64,000 nucleotides of DNA from Macrocystis pyrifera (GCA_031763025.1 JASSKH010000024.1:10748087-10812086); one strand, 5' to 3'. Positions 42,666 to 54,019 are shown, numbered from the stretch's first letter. A program made the numbers and translations. The notes: generated by a model from the sequence alone, not told the origin.

Positions 42666-43779
42666 TTACCTTTCCGTTCAGAGTGGTACATGTCATGATA
42701 TTCATGCTCCCGTTTCCCCTTTATTGTCGAGGAGGCGTGTTTCTGATGAAACGCGCCAAAAAAAAATGTATATAAACCCCCCCCGCTCTCAGAACTCTCT
42801 GATAGCCAGGAAAGTGGGAATCATCAAGATAATACATCAATCTCTGTGAGTAACTACATGCGTCTAGTTCGACCTGCATTACGGTAGTTGGGCCTTCTCC
42901 AAACTGCCCCATTTGTTATCCGGTAATCTGCCCATTCAACGGTTTTTACCATCAAACATGGCGTCGGCGTAGACACGTAGACCTGGATCGCGTGTACCTG
43001 CTCTCTTTCACGAGCCAAGGCTACGATAGCTTCGGTGAGTATTGCTGGTTATTCTGGGAAAATAGTTCTGAGCTCTCTCAGAAGTGAGGTTTTGGGTCGA
43101 ATGTACGCGTTTTACTCCGCGGGAAAGCCCAAAACACCGATAGACTCCTCAAAATGCTCCCCGTAGTTTTTGGCGAGCTTTCAGGAACAATTTCCCGTTT
43201 CTCCGGAGTCCTACTTTAAATTTTGGAGCAGACAATCACTTTTCTCAGGAGGGTCAGAAATAGGGCTGCAGGTCAGAACTGGGGCCAGAAATCGTGGATC
43301 TTCGAGGATTTTTGATGAAAAATCACAATGTCCTCAGAACTGGAAATATGGACGAACAGTCCAACTACGACTCTGGAGAAACGGAAAAGTGCTCGAGAAA
43401 AGCTCTCGGAAAACTAAGGGGAGCATCCTGAGGAGCCTACCGGTGTTTTTGACAGTCCCGTCGAGTAAATCGCGGGTTTTCGGCAAAAAAAGCCAGTTCT
43501 GAGACCCCTTCAAAAATCTCCCATTCCCATTTTTCTCTCTTTTTTTTTTTTTTTTTTTCTATTATCCTCCGGCGGATTGGTAAAAATAAAGCACCAAATC
43601 CCTTTTCCCTGATTTTTTTTTTTTTTGCACACTCCTTGCATGATGAGTCTTTCAGAGAGTTCTCCACCGGCTCTGCCAACAGCCGATGCGGACCCCTTCC
43701 CACCCACCCGCGAGTCGCCCACCCAAGCCTAGACTTAGCGGCGGGGGGCCATCAAGGGAGAGGCCTCCCGAACTTATGA
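42666..43779. other. Intergenic, no recognised gene
   Basis: Words such as CTCAGAACT and GGGGCAGAAAT echo the 7.7-8.8 kb element family. Poly-T and poly-C tracts are present. I see no gene. Confidence 0.4.
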
Positions 43780-44195
43780 GGTATTTTTTCGCGACATGCC
43801 GTGGCATGCCGTGGCACCACCTTCCACGGCATCTTCCACGGCATACCACGGAACCTTCCACGGACCTCCACGGCATACCACGGAACCTTCCACGGACCTC
43901 CACGGCATACCATGGAACCCCAACCCTAACCCTAACCCTAACCCCAACCCAAGCCCTGACCTAGGTGCCGTGGACATTGGGGTGCCGTGGGGGTTGCCAT
44001 GACTTGCCGTGGTGTTGCCATGGAGTGCCGTGGCGGTAGCCGCGGGGGTTGACATGGTACCACCCATGGCATGTCATGGCACCCCCCACGGCGTACCATG
44101 GAATTCTATGCCACCCCATGGGATGCTGTGGTGATGCCATGGTATGCCATGGGCGGTACCATGGCAATGGCACGGCATGCCCACGACAAGGTCAA
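43780..44195. repeat. CACGG/CCGTGG array around telomere-like repeats
   Basis: The left half is built of TTCCACGG and CCTCCACGGCATACCA words. The centre has CCCTAA repeats (about 43919-43945). The right half reads the inverse, TGCCGTGG and GCCATGG. The array is rich in NcoI-like palindromes. Strings of Gly/Pro frames on both strands are artefacts. Confidence 0.8.
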
Positions 44196-44284
44196 ATAGT
44201 GTAGAACCCTGTCTTCGGATGGCGTCAGACGACTGCGTCCGCTGCGGTCAACCTCAGACGCAGGTAGCGGTAGTCGAGATCGAA

Positions 44285-44370
44285 AGTCCGCATTACCGTT
44301 GGCGGTGCCTTTGCGGTATTCCAGAGTATAGTGGTACGCCGTGAGGAATTCAAGCCATCGAGGAACTCGA
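44285..44370 (-). pseudogene. Gypsy RNase H fragment
   Basis: The minus strand reads WLEFLTAYHYTLEY followed by KGTANGNAD. This corresponds to the connection region seen at 33390-33480 in the complete element. It is about 85 bp and diverged, an old relic of a related gypsy. Confidence 0.7.
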
Positions 44371-44598
44371 GAAATACATCACAGCACGCTACGAGTACGT
44401 ACTACCATACCATGTACTTACGTTTTTCCAGGTATACATGCTCGATGGGGAACGCATGGCTAGCGCCACGGGCGGAGTCGTGCCTCCCGCTAATAAATGA
44501 TACTGCTGTACCTTGCAAATCTCTGAGCAGCAGCTGACAGAGTGGCTCAGTGGTTTATCATCTGTAAACGAACATACGTGTAGTACATCTATAGAACT

Positions 44599-46107
44599 AC
44601 TTATAGATATCTCAACCTCGGAGCGTGCTCGGTTGGTACATCCCTGGCCTCTCAGAGCTCCCACTTGGGAATCGCCTCCGTTTATTACTTGCCGGACCGT
44701 TCCAGCGAGTCTTTGTTTTCTCCATTTCTCGTCGTACTTTCAGTCCTTCTTCCCTTTTTTCTTCTTTCGTTTCGTGAGCGTGCGTGTACTCCGAGCACGG
44801 TTGCGCGGGCGAACCCGGCACCGTCGCGGGTGTCAGCGGATGCTGGCGAGTAGAGGGGGAGTTGCAAGGAGCGCGGTCGCCGCTTTCGTGCCCAGGCGTC
44901 GCGTGTGCCTCGAGACACGAGGGATGCATCAATAGGCTCTGTCTGGCCTCCATTTGTGATTTTGGATAGAGTACGTACGAGTATTTAAGGTTCGTTCGGG
45001 ATTGTAAGATAATATTCAAGCGGTGCTTATTTTTGCGACCGGGCTGAGAGTCACAAGAGGGAGGTACCCCGAATGAGCACCAACATTGTCGAGCTTGCGT
45101 CGAGGTCCACGGTGAGTACCGGGCTTCACGCGAGGCGGGCGACGGGGCTCACTGTGGAAGAGAGGGAAGAAAGCTTTACCCGGACTGAATCGGTGGCGAG
45201 ATGGTCGCGAGAGGGGCGGGCGGCGTACGAGGCTGAGAGAGAAGCTCTGCTGTAAGATTTTTTCTTTTTTTTTTTTTTTTTTCTTTTTTTGGAAGGGTGG
45301 ACAGACCTTGATAGTAGATCTTTATCGGGGTTTTGTGTTGGACGCCAGAAGCCGACCCTCCGACCCGAACCCTAACCCTAACCCTAACCCGAACCCTATG
45401 CCAGTGGTCAGTGCTGGGATGCTGTGCTTGTTAAGACCCTAGGTTGGCTCGGCCGGCGTGGATGCTGAGCTTGGGAAGACTCTCGGTTGACTCGGGATGG
45501 CTCGGGATGCTGTGGCTGGGAAAGACTCGAAAGTTGATTAAGCCGCGTAAAACATACCACTAGCCAATCAGAGTGCCTAATTAGCTACCCCAGGAAGATC
45601 TACTATCAAGGTTTGTCCACTACTCTTTTTTTGCCTGGTGTAAGGTGTTCCACTCAAGTAGTAAATCATTACACGAAAGGGGACAGGGATTTTTATTCTT
45701 TTAGAAATTTTCGGTTTCATTTTCATTGTTTTTGCTGTGTTGCTGTGCCGTTCTGTGCTTCATCTTTCGTACATACGACGAGTACACAGACACAGAGCAT
45801 ATCGAAAGAAGAAAATAAGTACCCTACCTGGGGTATGTCGTATGTACGACGTGTGAGCGAGCGTAGCGGAAAACCGCCCGCGACGCGAAGCATATGTGGC
45901 GTCCGAGCTGTTTTCTCCTGAAGCATGGCGGCGGGACTCTTGGCATTATCAAGTCGCCAGTTTGCAGCTAACTACAGGGGCCATAAAAAAAACACAATGT
46001 TCATTTCAATCATGGACCTCTGTCCGCTTCGCATATACATTGATGTTTCCTTCCTGAGCGAGCGTAGCGGGCGGCGTAGGCCGCCCGCGGAGCGAAGCGC
46101 CTTGTAT
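44599..46107 (+). repeat. 1.2-kb segmental duplication, copy 2, with MITE
   Basis: This copy matches 21577-22741 on both sides of a 330-bp insertion at 45294-45623. Small indels include loss of an ATTT near 44727. Copies lie in direct orientation 23 kb apart. Confidence 0.9.
45294..45623. mobile_element. 330-bp MITE with 25-bp inverted ends (empty site known)
   Basis: The ends GTGGACAGACCTTGATAGTA and TACTATCAAGGTTTGTCCAC are inverted repeats with one mismatch over 25 bp. The element interrupts the poly-T tract of the duplication. Copy 1 at about 22264-22275 preserves the site without it. CTTTTTTTG on both sides could be an 8-9 bp target duplication, as in hAT or Mutator, but the poly-T context makes this ambiguous. 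The interior carries three CCCTAA units. Confidence 0.85.
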
Positions 46108-46659
46108 ATATGTACAACAGCTACAGAGTAGAGCATCAAACGAGTAGCTACATCGGTGCGACATAGAAGCCAGTATGATACTACAGCGGAGGTATCTTTC
46201 CGAGAAACTCCAAAACTCAAGACTCAAAATTCAGGCTCACCTCCTAGGGATAGGGACAACTTTTGTCAATTAAACGATTTTGAGGCGTTTCAGTCGATTT
46301 TCGTCCGCCTCAATGCCGGTCGAGCAACGTTTGCACAGCAAGATATAGGCGGTGTATATAGTGTGGAGGCAATGGACGACCACAGGAACTATACTGCTAC
46401 TACTAGTGCTGTGCTCTCATGTGGTTGCAGGGGACACCCTGCTGCTGTGACGCAGCTTTTCGGTCCACTACATACGTCAATGAAATTGTGACGAGCTTGT
46501 CGATCCAAAATATCAACCGCACAGCTCGAACAACAACAGCAGAGACGGCGGTGCGTGATGGTGGCGCAGGCAAACGGTGGCGACAGCAGGCACATGCGTA
46601 CTGCTGTCCTCTCGATAGGCTGTGAGAATTGCACTGCTGCTCAGAGCAACAGCAGCAGA
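46108..46659. other. Intergenic, no recognised gene
   Basis: CAG/CTG-rich and CGACGG-type words are present. No family similarity was found in any frame. Confidence 0.35.
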
Positions 46660-47800
46660 GGAGTACAGCAGTAGTTTTTTTTTCTGGTGGCGGTTGTTGA
46701 TCGTTGTGGTCGGTGTCGTTTGGAGTCGGGATGTCATTCATGCTGCACATGCGCCCGCGCCCCCAGCTCTGCCTACTATCCATCCTCGGTGCTGCATCAT
46801 ATGTTCGTTTATAAAGGATAAACGCACGACTAGGGAGGGGGACAATAGGAAGGAAAAACCAGGCGCTGATTAGGGGCTTGATCAACCCCGGAAGATGCTA
46901 TCGGCGGGAGGCCGTATCGAGCCCAAAGGTACTTCTTTTGTTCGTTTATAAAGGATAAACCACTGAGCTACTCAGTTAGCGCTGACTGAGTAGCTCAGTG
47001 GTTTATCCTTTATAAACGAACATCGTAGGCTCCGATACACGCAATTAGTAATAAAGTACACCCCGGATGCGCCACTGTGCGCGCATGATTTTGCCTGCTG
47101 CTGGTGTGCTGCTGGGCGCCTGCTGCTGCTGGAGGATGATGAGAGTAGTTTTGTCTGGTGGTGGCAGTTGGTCGTTGATCGTTGTGGTGGGCGTGGTCGG
47201 GAGTCAGGATGCATGGATACATAGATACATACATACGCAAGCACCCCAAGCTCTCTTCTTATTTATCCTCGATGATGCATCGTAGGCTCAGACACTTGCA
47301 ACTACAGGTACAGTAGCCAAGTCTTAGAGTACACTCCGGACGTGTCACCTCGGACGCAGTTTTGCCTGGTGGCAGTTAGTTGGTTGTTGATCGGTGGGCG
47401 TGTTCGGGAGTCGGGTTACATACATGCCCCCGCACACCAAGCTCTTCCTATTTATCCTCGATGACACATCGTAGGCTCCAACACTTGCAACTACAGGTAC
47501 ATACAGTAGCCAAGAGTACACCGCCGATGTGCACCTCACGCGCTGGTTTGGCCTGCTACTAAGCTGCTGGACAACAGCAGGTTAGGTGGCGGTTGTTGTT
47601 GGTCGTCGCGGTGGGTGTGGTCGGGAGTCGGGATACATACATGTGCCCGCACCCCAACCTCTACATATCCATCCTCCGTGATGCATCGCAGGCCCCGATA
47701 CAAGCCATAGGAGAGTATACTGCGGATGTGCCACCTCACGCGCATGGTTTTGCCTGCTGGTGCTGCTTGGGCGGCATGGCCGCAGCGATGTACAACAGCC
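46660..47800 (+). repeat. Tandem array, about 200-bp unit, five imperfect copies
   Basis: The unit contains TTTTGCCTGGTGG, GTTGTTGATCG, GTGGGCGTGGTCGGGAGTCGG, GATACATACATG, CTATTTATCCTCGATGATG, CATCGTAGGCTC and CACTTGCAACTACAGG. The first and second copies are separated by the inserted palindromic element at 46802-47022. Long frames in both orientations follow the repeat period and are not genes. Confidence 0.75.
46802..47022. mobile_element. Palindromic TGTTCGTTTATA element inserted in tandem array
   Basis: It starts TGTTCGTTTATAAAGGATAA and ends with a 42+42-bp palindrome (46939-47022, one mismatch) whose arms contain CCACTGAGCTACTCAGT and its complement. One arm therefore reads as a perfect tRNA box A, TAGCTCAGTGG. 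The internal 46819-46937 segment matches 50698-50818. The interrupted host sequence GATGCAT/CGTAGGCTC is intact in other array units (47275-47288). Confidence 0.75.
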
Positions 47801-48072
47801 TGCATGTTGTACTCGTAGCACGCTCAATACGATATTTGTGCTCAGCAGCAGTTGTAACGGCACTGTTGGCCAATCACGGCCATTTTGCAAGTCATACGGT
47901 AAGTCATAGCTCTGCTTTGATTGGTGCAATTTCGAAAAGTCTAGTCTGTTTTTACGTTGTTTTTTGAAGTCATAAAGTTGTCCCTGTGCCAAAAATTCAA
48001 ATTTTTGAATTCCTCACGAGGGTTTCCCGATGACCGAAGGCATTTTTGTAACGCTTGCACTTTGAAGGAAAC
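47801..48072 (+). promoter_or_regulatory. Putative SAS6L upstream region
   Basis: A CCAAT motif (TTGGCCAATCACGG) lies at about 47868-47881, some 200 bp upstream of the proposed start codon. No TATA box is obvious. This is a weak prediction. Confidence 0.25.
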
Positions 48073-51000
48073 ATGATGATGTATCAACAATACCCGTGCA
48101 GCGATAGACACTTTACCGGCCGGTGAAGGATGGGCTTTTTACTTCACCAACGTTGAGCCAATACTACGAGCATCTATAGGCAGCCTCCACGCTGCCACGA
48201 GCGACGCTGAGTGCCTGTTGAAGAAACGGAGGGGGAGGTCACATAATACATATCCGGCCAGGCGCCAAATATCGCCGGAAGCCAAGGAGGACGTGTACAG
48301 TCGTATGATGGAATCCGAGGGTGGCGACATGGTCCAAACCTTCGACTTCGGGTCCATTGAGGAGATGGATCCATCAGTCGGTGAGCTGCTTACTTCGTGC
48401 TTTACTCATTCGACTCATTCGGCAATTGAGGGGTAACCGCCCGATTCCTCTTCAGGACAAGTACGATATACTTCGGTGTTCATATCATACATCATACCGG
48501 GGTACAGCACGTACGTACTCGTAGTACACTGACTCCTGTATGATACGGACAGGTTGCCTCCGGTCATATCGCGGAAAGCAACGTTTTCAAAGCTCCTAAC
48601 TACTCTTAATATCATTGTATTCGTAAGGAGGAGAGCTCGCCCTGCCTCCCTCCTTTCGAGTGACTGTGGCACATCTGTCACAAGAATACACCCTTCATGC
48701 CATCGAGGTACTACAGTTGTACTGTACTGTGTAGTGCATGCAGCAGCAGGTACAACAAATCATGTACCAGGTATGCAGCAGTACCTGAGACTGCTGCATA
48801 CCTTATACCTGGTATCTGGTATGCGTATATACGATATGCCTACGCACTTACTTACGTGAAAACGATTGAGGTCGTACAATCCAACCAATGTGTCCACCCA
48901 TCACATAAATGCATACGTGGGGGTTGGACGTTGGAGCACATTATATTTATGCGACTGCCGTTTGACATACTGCACCAAACAGGTGAAACATTCAAAGTAG
49001 TACACTTCGCAAACAAACGGAGATGTACATCATCAGTAGTCTATCTTTCATATCACATATCGGGTATGTACCCACCCGCACACCTTCTCGGCTACTTATT
49101 ATGGTACTGCTTTGAATAAGGTTGAAATGCCGGTAATTACCTGGGTTCACCTTGGCCTTAACAAACTGCTGCACTTTCGTTGAGAGATGTCATCTCGTCA
49201 TCTCGCCCTAGCTCGTGATTTCGTCATGCTGTTATGAGGCTTAGAGTGGGTAGGCGTTTGGTTAACCTTTTACCTTTAGCCCAACGGACTAAGACCTTAA
49301 CAGATGGCGGCGACGGCAGAACATGGGTCGTTGGTCGTGAGTTCGAATCTCACGTCCACCATGAAATCGCTTTTTAAGAAAAAAAGTGAATTTCCTCATG
49401 TCAAGAACTTGAAAAAATACTTCTGGATCCCCAGAAATTGGAACCGCGTGTTGGTGTCACGCGTCGACCCGTGTATATATCCGGTCCGTTCCAGGGGGGG
49501 AGAGTGTTATGAGGCTTATATTGGGTAGGCGATTGGTTAACCTTTTACCTTTAGCCCAACGGACTAAGACCTTACTTAACAATACCGTATTTTCCACTCG
49601 GTGCGCAGACATGGGGGGGGGAATCACATTATTTACCAAGCTTGCGCTCTTCTTGCTTGTGCCATCGCAGTGTTTGTAAGCTGCAGTTCACACTACGGAT
49701 GGGCCTTTGCTTCAACAACTTGAAAAAAAACTACCCTTGTCTTCGTACTGTATGCAAGTTATTCATGTGGGCGTTATCCCTGTTCCCCTTTCCGGTTGGG
49801 TTCCTATTTCTACATGAACACCTGTATCATGTCACCAGCGGACGGATTTCGCGTCATCTATGACCGTGAAGTCCCCTTTGAGCTGAGAGTGCAGGAGTCA
49901 GCTGATGGCCCGCAGCAGGTCGGCACTCTCGAGGCGATTAAGGTCAAGGTACTTCTGCTGGTAAGAAGCAGGACGCAGGACAGCATGCTTGTGGTTCGGG
50001 TAGTTGGCATGTTTGTTTTTGGCTCGACGGCTCGGCTACGTGTGGCAATGGGGCGAAATAATTTCGACGTTACGTTACGTGATCCATAATACTTGACTAC
50101 AGTACTGTGACTGGAACTACTTATACTACTGCTGTTGTAGCAGCAGCGTTTCTATATATAGAGCGTTCTTTGTAGGAGCTGCGTACAGCAGTATCGCTGC
50201 AGTTCAGTTATTAGTATCAATAGTAGAGCTTGAAGCTAACGCATAAATTATATTAAATAATAGTAAGGAATACGTTTATGTGAAAGTCGCCGAAATAGAG
50301 TGAATTTCAAAGAAATACTCTCTCGCCTATCCCGATCCCGTCTAGAGTATCATATGCACACCGGATCATGCTCAGCAAGGAAGCTATAATATTCGATGGG
50401 GCACAAGACCAAAGCGTCGTACAAGATCCGAACGCACACACTTCGATACTCATGCGCGGTCTATTTTACGTTCTTGTGTACTGTTCGAAGTGCGCTCGTT
50501 GTTCGTTTATAAAGGATAAACCACTGAGCTACTCAGTCCCACTGAGCTTAGTGAAAGAAGTCCGGGGTTCGAGTCCCGCCAGACGTCGTATTTCCGCTTT
50601 TTCTGCCGTGGGTAGAAAAAGGGAAATCAAGTGGAGAGAACCACGATAAAAGAACACTCGACCAGAGAGTCGAAAGTGGAGTGAACCACTTGAGTAAGAG
50701 AACGCACGACTAGGGAGGGGGACAATATGAATGAAAAACTAGGCGCTGATTAGGGGCTTGATCAACCCCGGAGGATGTTATCGGCGGGAGGCCGTATCGA
50801 GCCCAAAGGTACTTCTTTTGTTCGTTTATAAAGGATAGACCACTGAGCTACTCAGTCAGCTAACCCCCCGGTGAATTTGACCGCTGTCGGCATGCGCGTG
50901 CATCTGCCACTTGACAGGGCGACGACTCGGCACCTCAATCTGTCAGAGTGGAGCTCTCGAGCGAAGCGGATCTGTTTTACCACTACACACACCTCACAGA

Positions 51001-54000
51001 CCAACCTTCCTTCCAGGTCAGGAGTCGCACTATTAATACTTAACGTCACTAACGATAACCGCAGGCGAGCGTAGATTCTTGTCGAGCGATACACTGCTGT
51101 TGTGCCGATCTTCACGACAACTTATAAAAAATACTGTTACTTACTGCTGCCTTACATACCGGAGATGCATACTGTAGATTAACGAGTCCACCACTACTGC
51201 ATACAGCAGCAGGTAGGCACTGGCGTTGCTGGTAGGTTCGTACGAGACTGGGTGGCACGGTAGATGGATAGTCAGCAACTTGCACAACCCGCGGTATGGA
51301 AGCCGATAAGCGGTGTTAGCTGTAGAGCGTCTCTGTGCGTGATTAGCAATGGACAAAGCTTGTTGTTGGAGTTTCGCTTCAGAGCCTGGCAAGTCAAAGT
51401 GCTACTACAGCAATCTGGTATTCGTCTGTAATAATCATGATCTGGAGGGCTGTTCGGAGTGTATACTGCAGTAGTATAGGTAGCAGCGGCAAGTACCATA
51501 AACCGCGAAGTATGCACAGACTACCCTATATAGTCGGATCCCCCCCTCATGACGACGGTCATGCATGACATGATTACACACCCAACCCCTTGTACTGTCT
51601 GCAGGGCAACTCTAGTTATAGTCGAGATTCGAACTTGGAGATTAGAGAATATATATTAATAGTAGAGCTTAGAGATTCGAGAAACTGCTGCGTACCAGGG
51701 TACCTGGTGTATGCTGTAGTGTCAGCAGGCTTCTCAGCATCGGATTTGGGGGCATGCATGTGGTATTCTCCTCGTGTACCGCTCGCAGATATAATCGACG
51801 AACCCCCCCTCCCCTTCTCTTTCAGTTGCCAAACCAAACCGCTGCTTACGCTTCAACCTCATCTTCGTGTGTTGCTCTCTTCTGTTACGCTCTTCCTGGG
51901 CACTGAAGGTTATGCAAGATGACCAAAAGCTCATGGTGGAGTTTCAGGATTACCCGAATGTTCTCATTCGAATGTTAAACAACTGCATCAAGGAGCCCCA
52001 CAGTCACCTAGCCGTTTTCGTGATGCAGCATGACGTCAACGCTCGCCTAGACTTTATACAGGTTCGTTCGTTGTCGGAGTGACTCATTATCACAGCAAGA
52101 GTTGAACTGCTCGAGTATTCCATGGTACCACGTATCACCTGTTTTAAGTTGGTCAGTCTGGGACTTTAGAGGCCGAAGGCGATGGGAATATATGACGATC
52201 ATGATAATTGCCTAAACGAAGCAAAGTAGCACGAACGCAGCCTCGGCTGTAAGATGAGGATGATGTGATGTATGAACACTATTTGTAGTGATAGAGCAGT
52301 GCTAGAGTTCTATAGTGTTAAAAGTATCTGTTTATGTACTTCGTACTATAGTTGTAGATATATGTACTGGTAGTAGGTACGAAACAAAGGTGTACTACAC
52401 CCGCGCGGCATGATACGACTTGCGCTCGCACTGCTATTAGACGCGCTCATAATGCTGTGGACACCAAGGCATCATTATTTATTATTATTTGTCGTTCGTT
52501 GCCGCCGCACCTGGGTTTAATTCGTTCTTTACACCTTTTTCCCGGCAAGATTTCCATCCGCGGTCGGCGTCATCAATTACCGCTGTAGTAGTGCTATTAT
52601 TAGTATTATTAGCTAACAGGTTCAATACTACGTACCTCTGTGAATCTCTGCGTTTATCGAGATGACAACATGTGTGCCCGTGTTTTAGAGAGGGTTGCGC
52701 GGTCAGACGAAGCCTGCAACGGAAAAGCCTGAGCCCAAACGCTGCCGCCGTACTACTGTACTAAGGACTCTTAAGGACACGAAAACTACCACGAGAAGGG
52801 CTCTTACAAAGTGTCTACCGGCGACTCTTCCCATCGCCAAATTTGCAACGCGCAGCCTCAACATCACCCCCGACATCCATCCTGTTTATGCCCCAAATCG
52901 TTACCCTTACTCTCCTCCACTTCATTATGTTGGATGCATTCGTTCTTCGATCCATCATTCGTTCGACCGGACTGCAGAATATGGAGTACAAGTTCGTGGA
53001 GTTAATGTCGTTGGAGTACACAAGATCGCCAGAAGACACGGTTCAGCATCAAATCACATACCGTTACAACGCCATGAAGGTAATGCCCTTCGAAGCGTAC
53101 GGTCGAGTAATGTATGCCAGCCCGTGTGCCAAACTGTATGCCAAACTGTATGTTGTATGCTGTATGCCAAAGGAAGCCGTGCCGCGCGTTCTCGCCTTCT
53201 TGCTACTCAGTGTGGTATGTGTAGGCGAGCGTCTGAAAATCAAATCAACTTGTTGTTGCGGCAGTTTTTAGTGTAGTCCTACATAGTATCAATAGTAGTA
53301 GTACTAGGCTTGCTAGGTTCGCTTCGGTAGTGCTAGTACGATGATGATGCTTTCAGCATTAATTTATTTGCTGTAGTCGTGTCTGCATGGACTGACGGGT
53401 CTGTGGCATGGCTAACGTTTTCGACGCAGCAGGCGTGCCCAGTCCACCCTTGCATGGGCTCGCGTGATGAGCTAAAAGGGGTACCAGATACCAGGTACTA
53501 ATTTATGGACCGAACTTCAACGTATATATAGAGTATTCGCATACGTAGGGTATCGTATTAATAGTGGTCACGATGAAAAAGTCGAATCAACAGGTATCGA
53601 CAGCCAGTTGCGCAGTTATTAATATTATTGGTTATTCTTGCTGGGGTTGTCCACCTACCATGGTACACCCCACACCTTCAATATTCACAGTGTATTTAAA
53701 TGTCCACAAACAACGAACCGTTACTTGTGCCCTCGAAGAATCGACGTTTACGACCCCTCCCTCCCTCCCTCCCCTCCCCTCCCCCTCCCCCCCTCCCTCT
53801 CGGGCGCGTCCGTCGCTCTGTATCGCGTGCGACTCGCATTGTCGTCGCTGTCGCTTTTGCTGCCGATGTGGCTTCTCCCATTGTGGTTGCCCCTTGTTCA
53901 TGGCTTGCGTGCACTTATTGTAGTCTCGACTGGCTTTGATGCAGGCCCGGCTGCAGGAGGTGAACAACCTCGTCAAGCTCAAAAACCCGTCCCTGTTGCT

Positions 54001-54019
54001 ACAGTTACAGTCGCGGTGA
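48073..54019 (+). CDS. SAS6L: SAS-6-like basal body protein (SAS6L)
   Basis: Seven exons join in phase: 48073-48122, 48184-48380, 49839-49960, 50918-51016, 51909-52061, 52978-53079 and 53924-54019 (stop TGA), for about 272 residues. The conserved core runs FRVIYDREVPFELRV, VRVELSSEADLFYHYTH, KLMVEFQDYPNVLIRMLNNC, HLAVFVMQHDVNARLDFIQ, NMEYKFVELMSLEYTRSPED and ends ARLQEVNNLVKLKNPSLLLQ. This is the SAS-6 N-terminal head domain without the coiled-coil rod, which defines SAS6L. SAS6L is known at trypanosome basal bodies and the apicomplexan conoid. The last five introns are all phase 0. All donors fit GT, including GTTCGT at 52062. The first two exons are less certain; an alternative start is MMESEGGDMV in exon 2. 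Two tRNA-related mini-elements lie in the introns. Confidence 0.88.
49230..49581 (+). mobile_element. Miniature LTR (TRIM-like) element 2 with split tRNA-type promoter
   Basis: Direct terminal repeats 49230-49302 and 49505-49581 both start TGTTATGAGGCTTA and end in TTAACA. The primer-binding-like TGGCGGCGACGGCAG begins 3 bp inside and matches the gypsy site at 36184. A polypurine tract (CCAGGGGGGGAGAG) abuts the 3' repeat. Box A (TAGCCCAACGG, 49277-49287) is in the terminal repeat, and box B (GAGTTCGAATC, 49339-49349) is just inside. The flanks ATGC and ATAC are an imperfect 4-bp duplication. The element lies in SAS6L intron 2. Confidence 0.75.
50500..50857 (+). mobile_element. tRNA-related mini-element with 39-bp direct terminal repeats
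   Basis: TGTTCGTTTATAAAGGATA followed by ACCACTGAGCTACTCAGTC occurs at 50500-50538 and 50819-50857. Box B (GGTTCGAGTCCC, 50566-50577) lies just inside the left repeat, preceded by a box-A-like TGAGCTTAGTGA. The right internal part (50698-50818) is shared with 46819-46937. It is in SAS6L intron 3, ending about 60 bp before the next exon. Confidence 0.65.
53750..53815 (+). repeat. Polypyrimidine tract (CCTCCC)n
   Basis: This is a pure pyrimidine stretch of CCCTCC units in the last SAS6L intron, upstream of the final acceptor at 53923. Confidence 0.85.

Noticed and set aside
43686-44173. Overlapping frames on both strands in the CACGG array
   Set aside because: They are periodic artefacts of a low-complexity repeat.
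45367-45395. True telomere or chromosome end
   Set aside because: There are only three to four CCCTAA units, embedded in a MITE with unique sequence on both sides.
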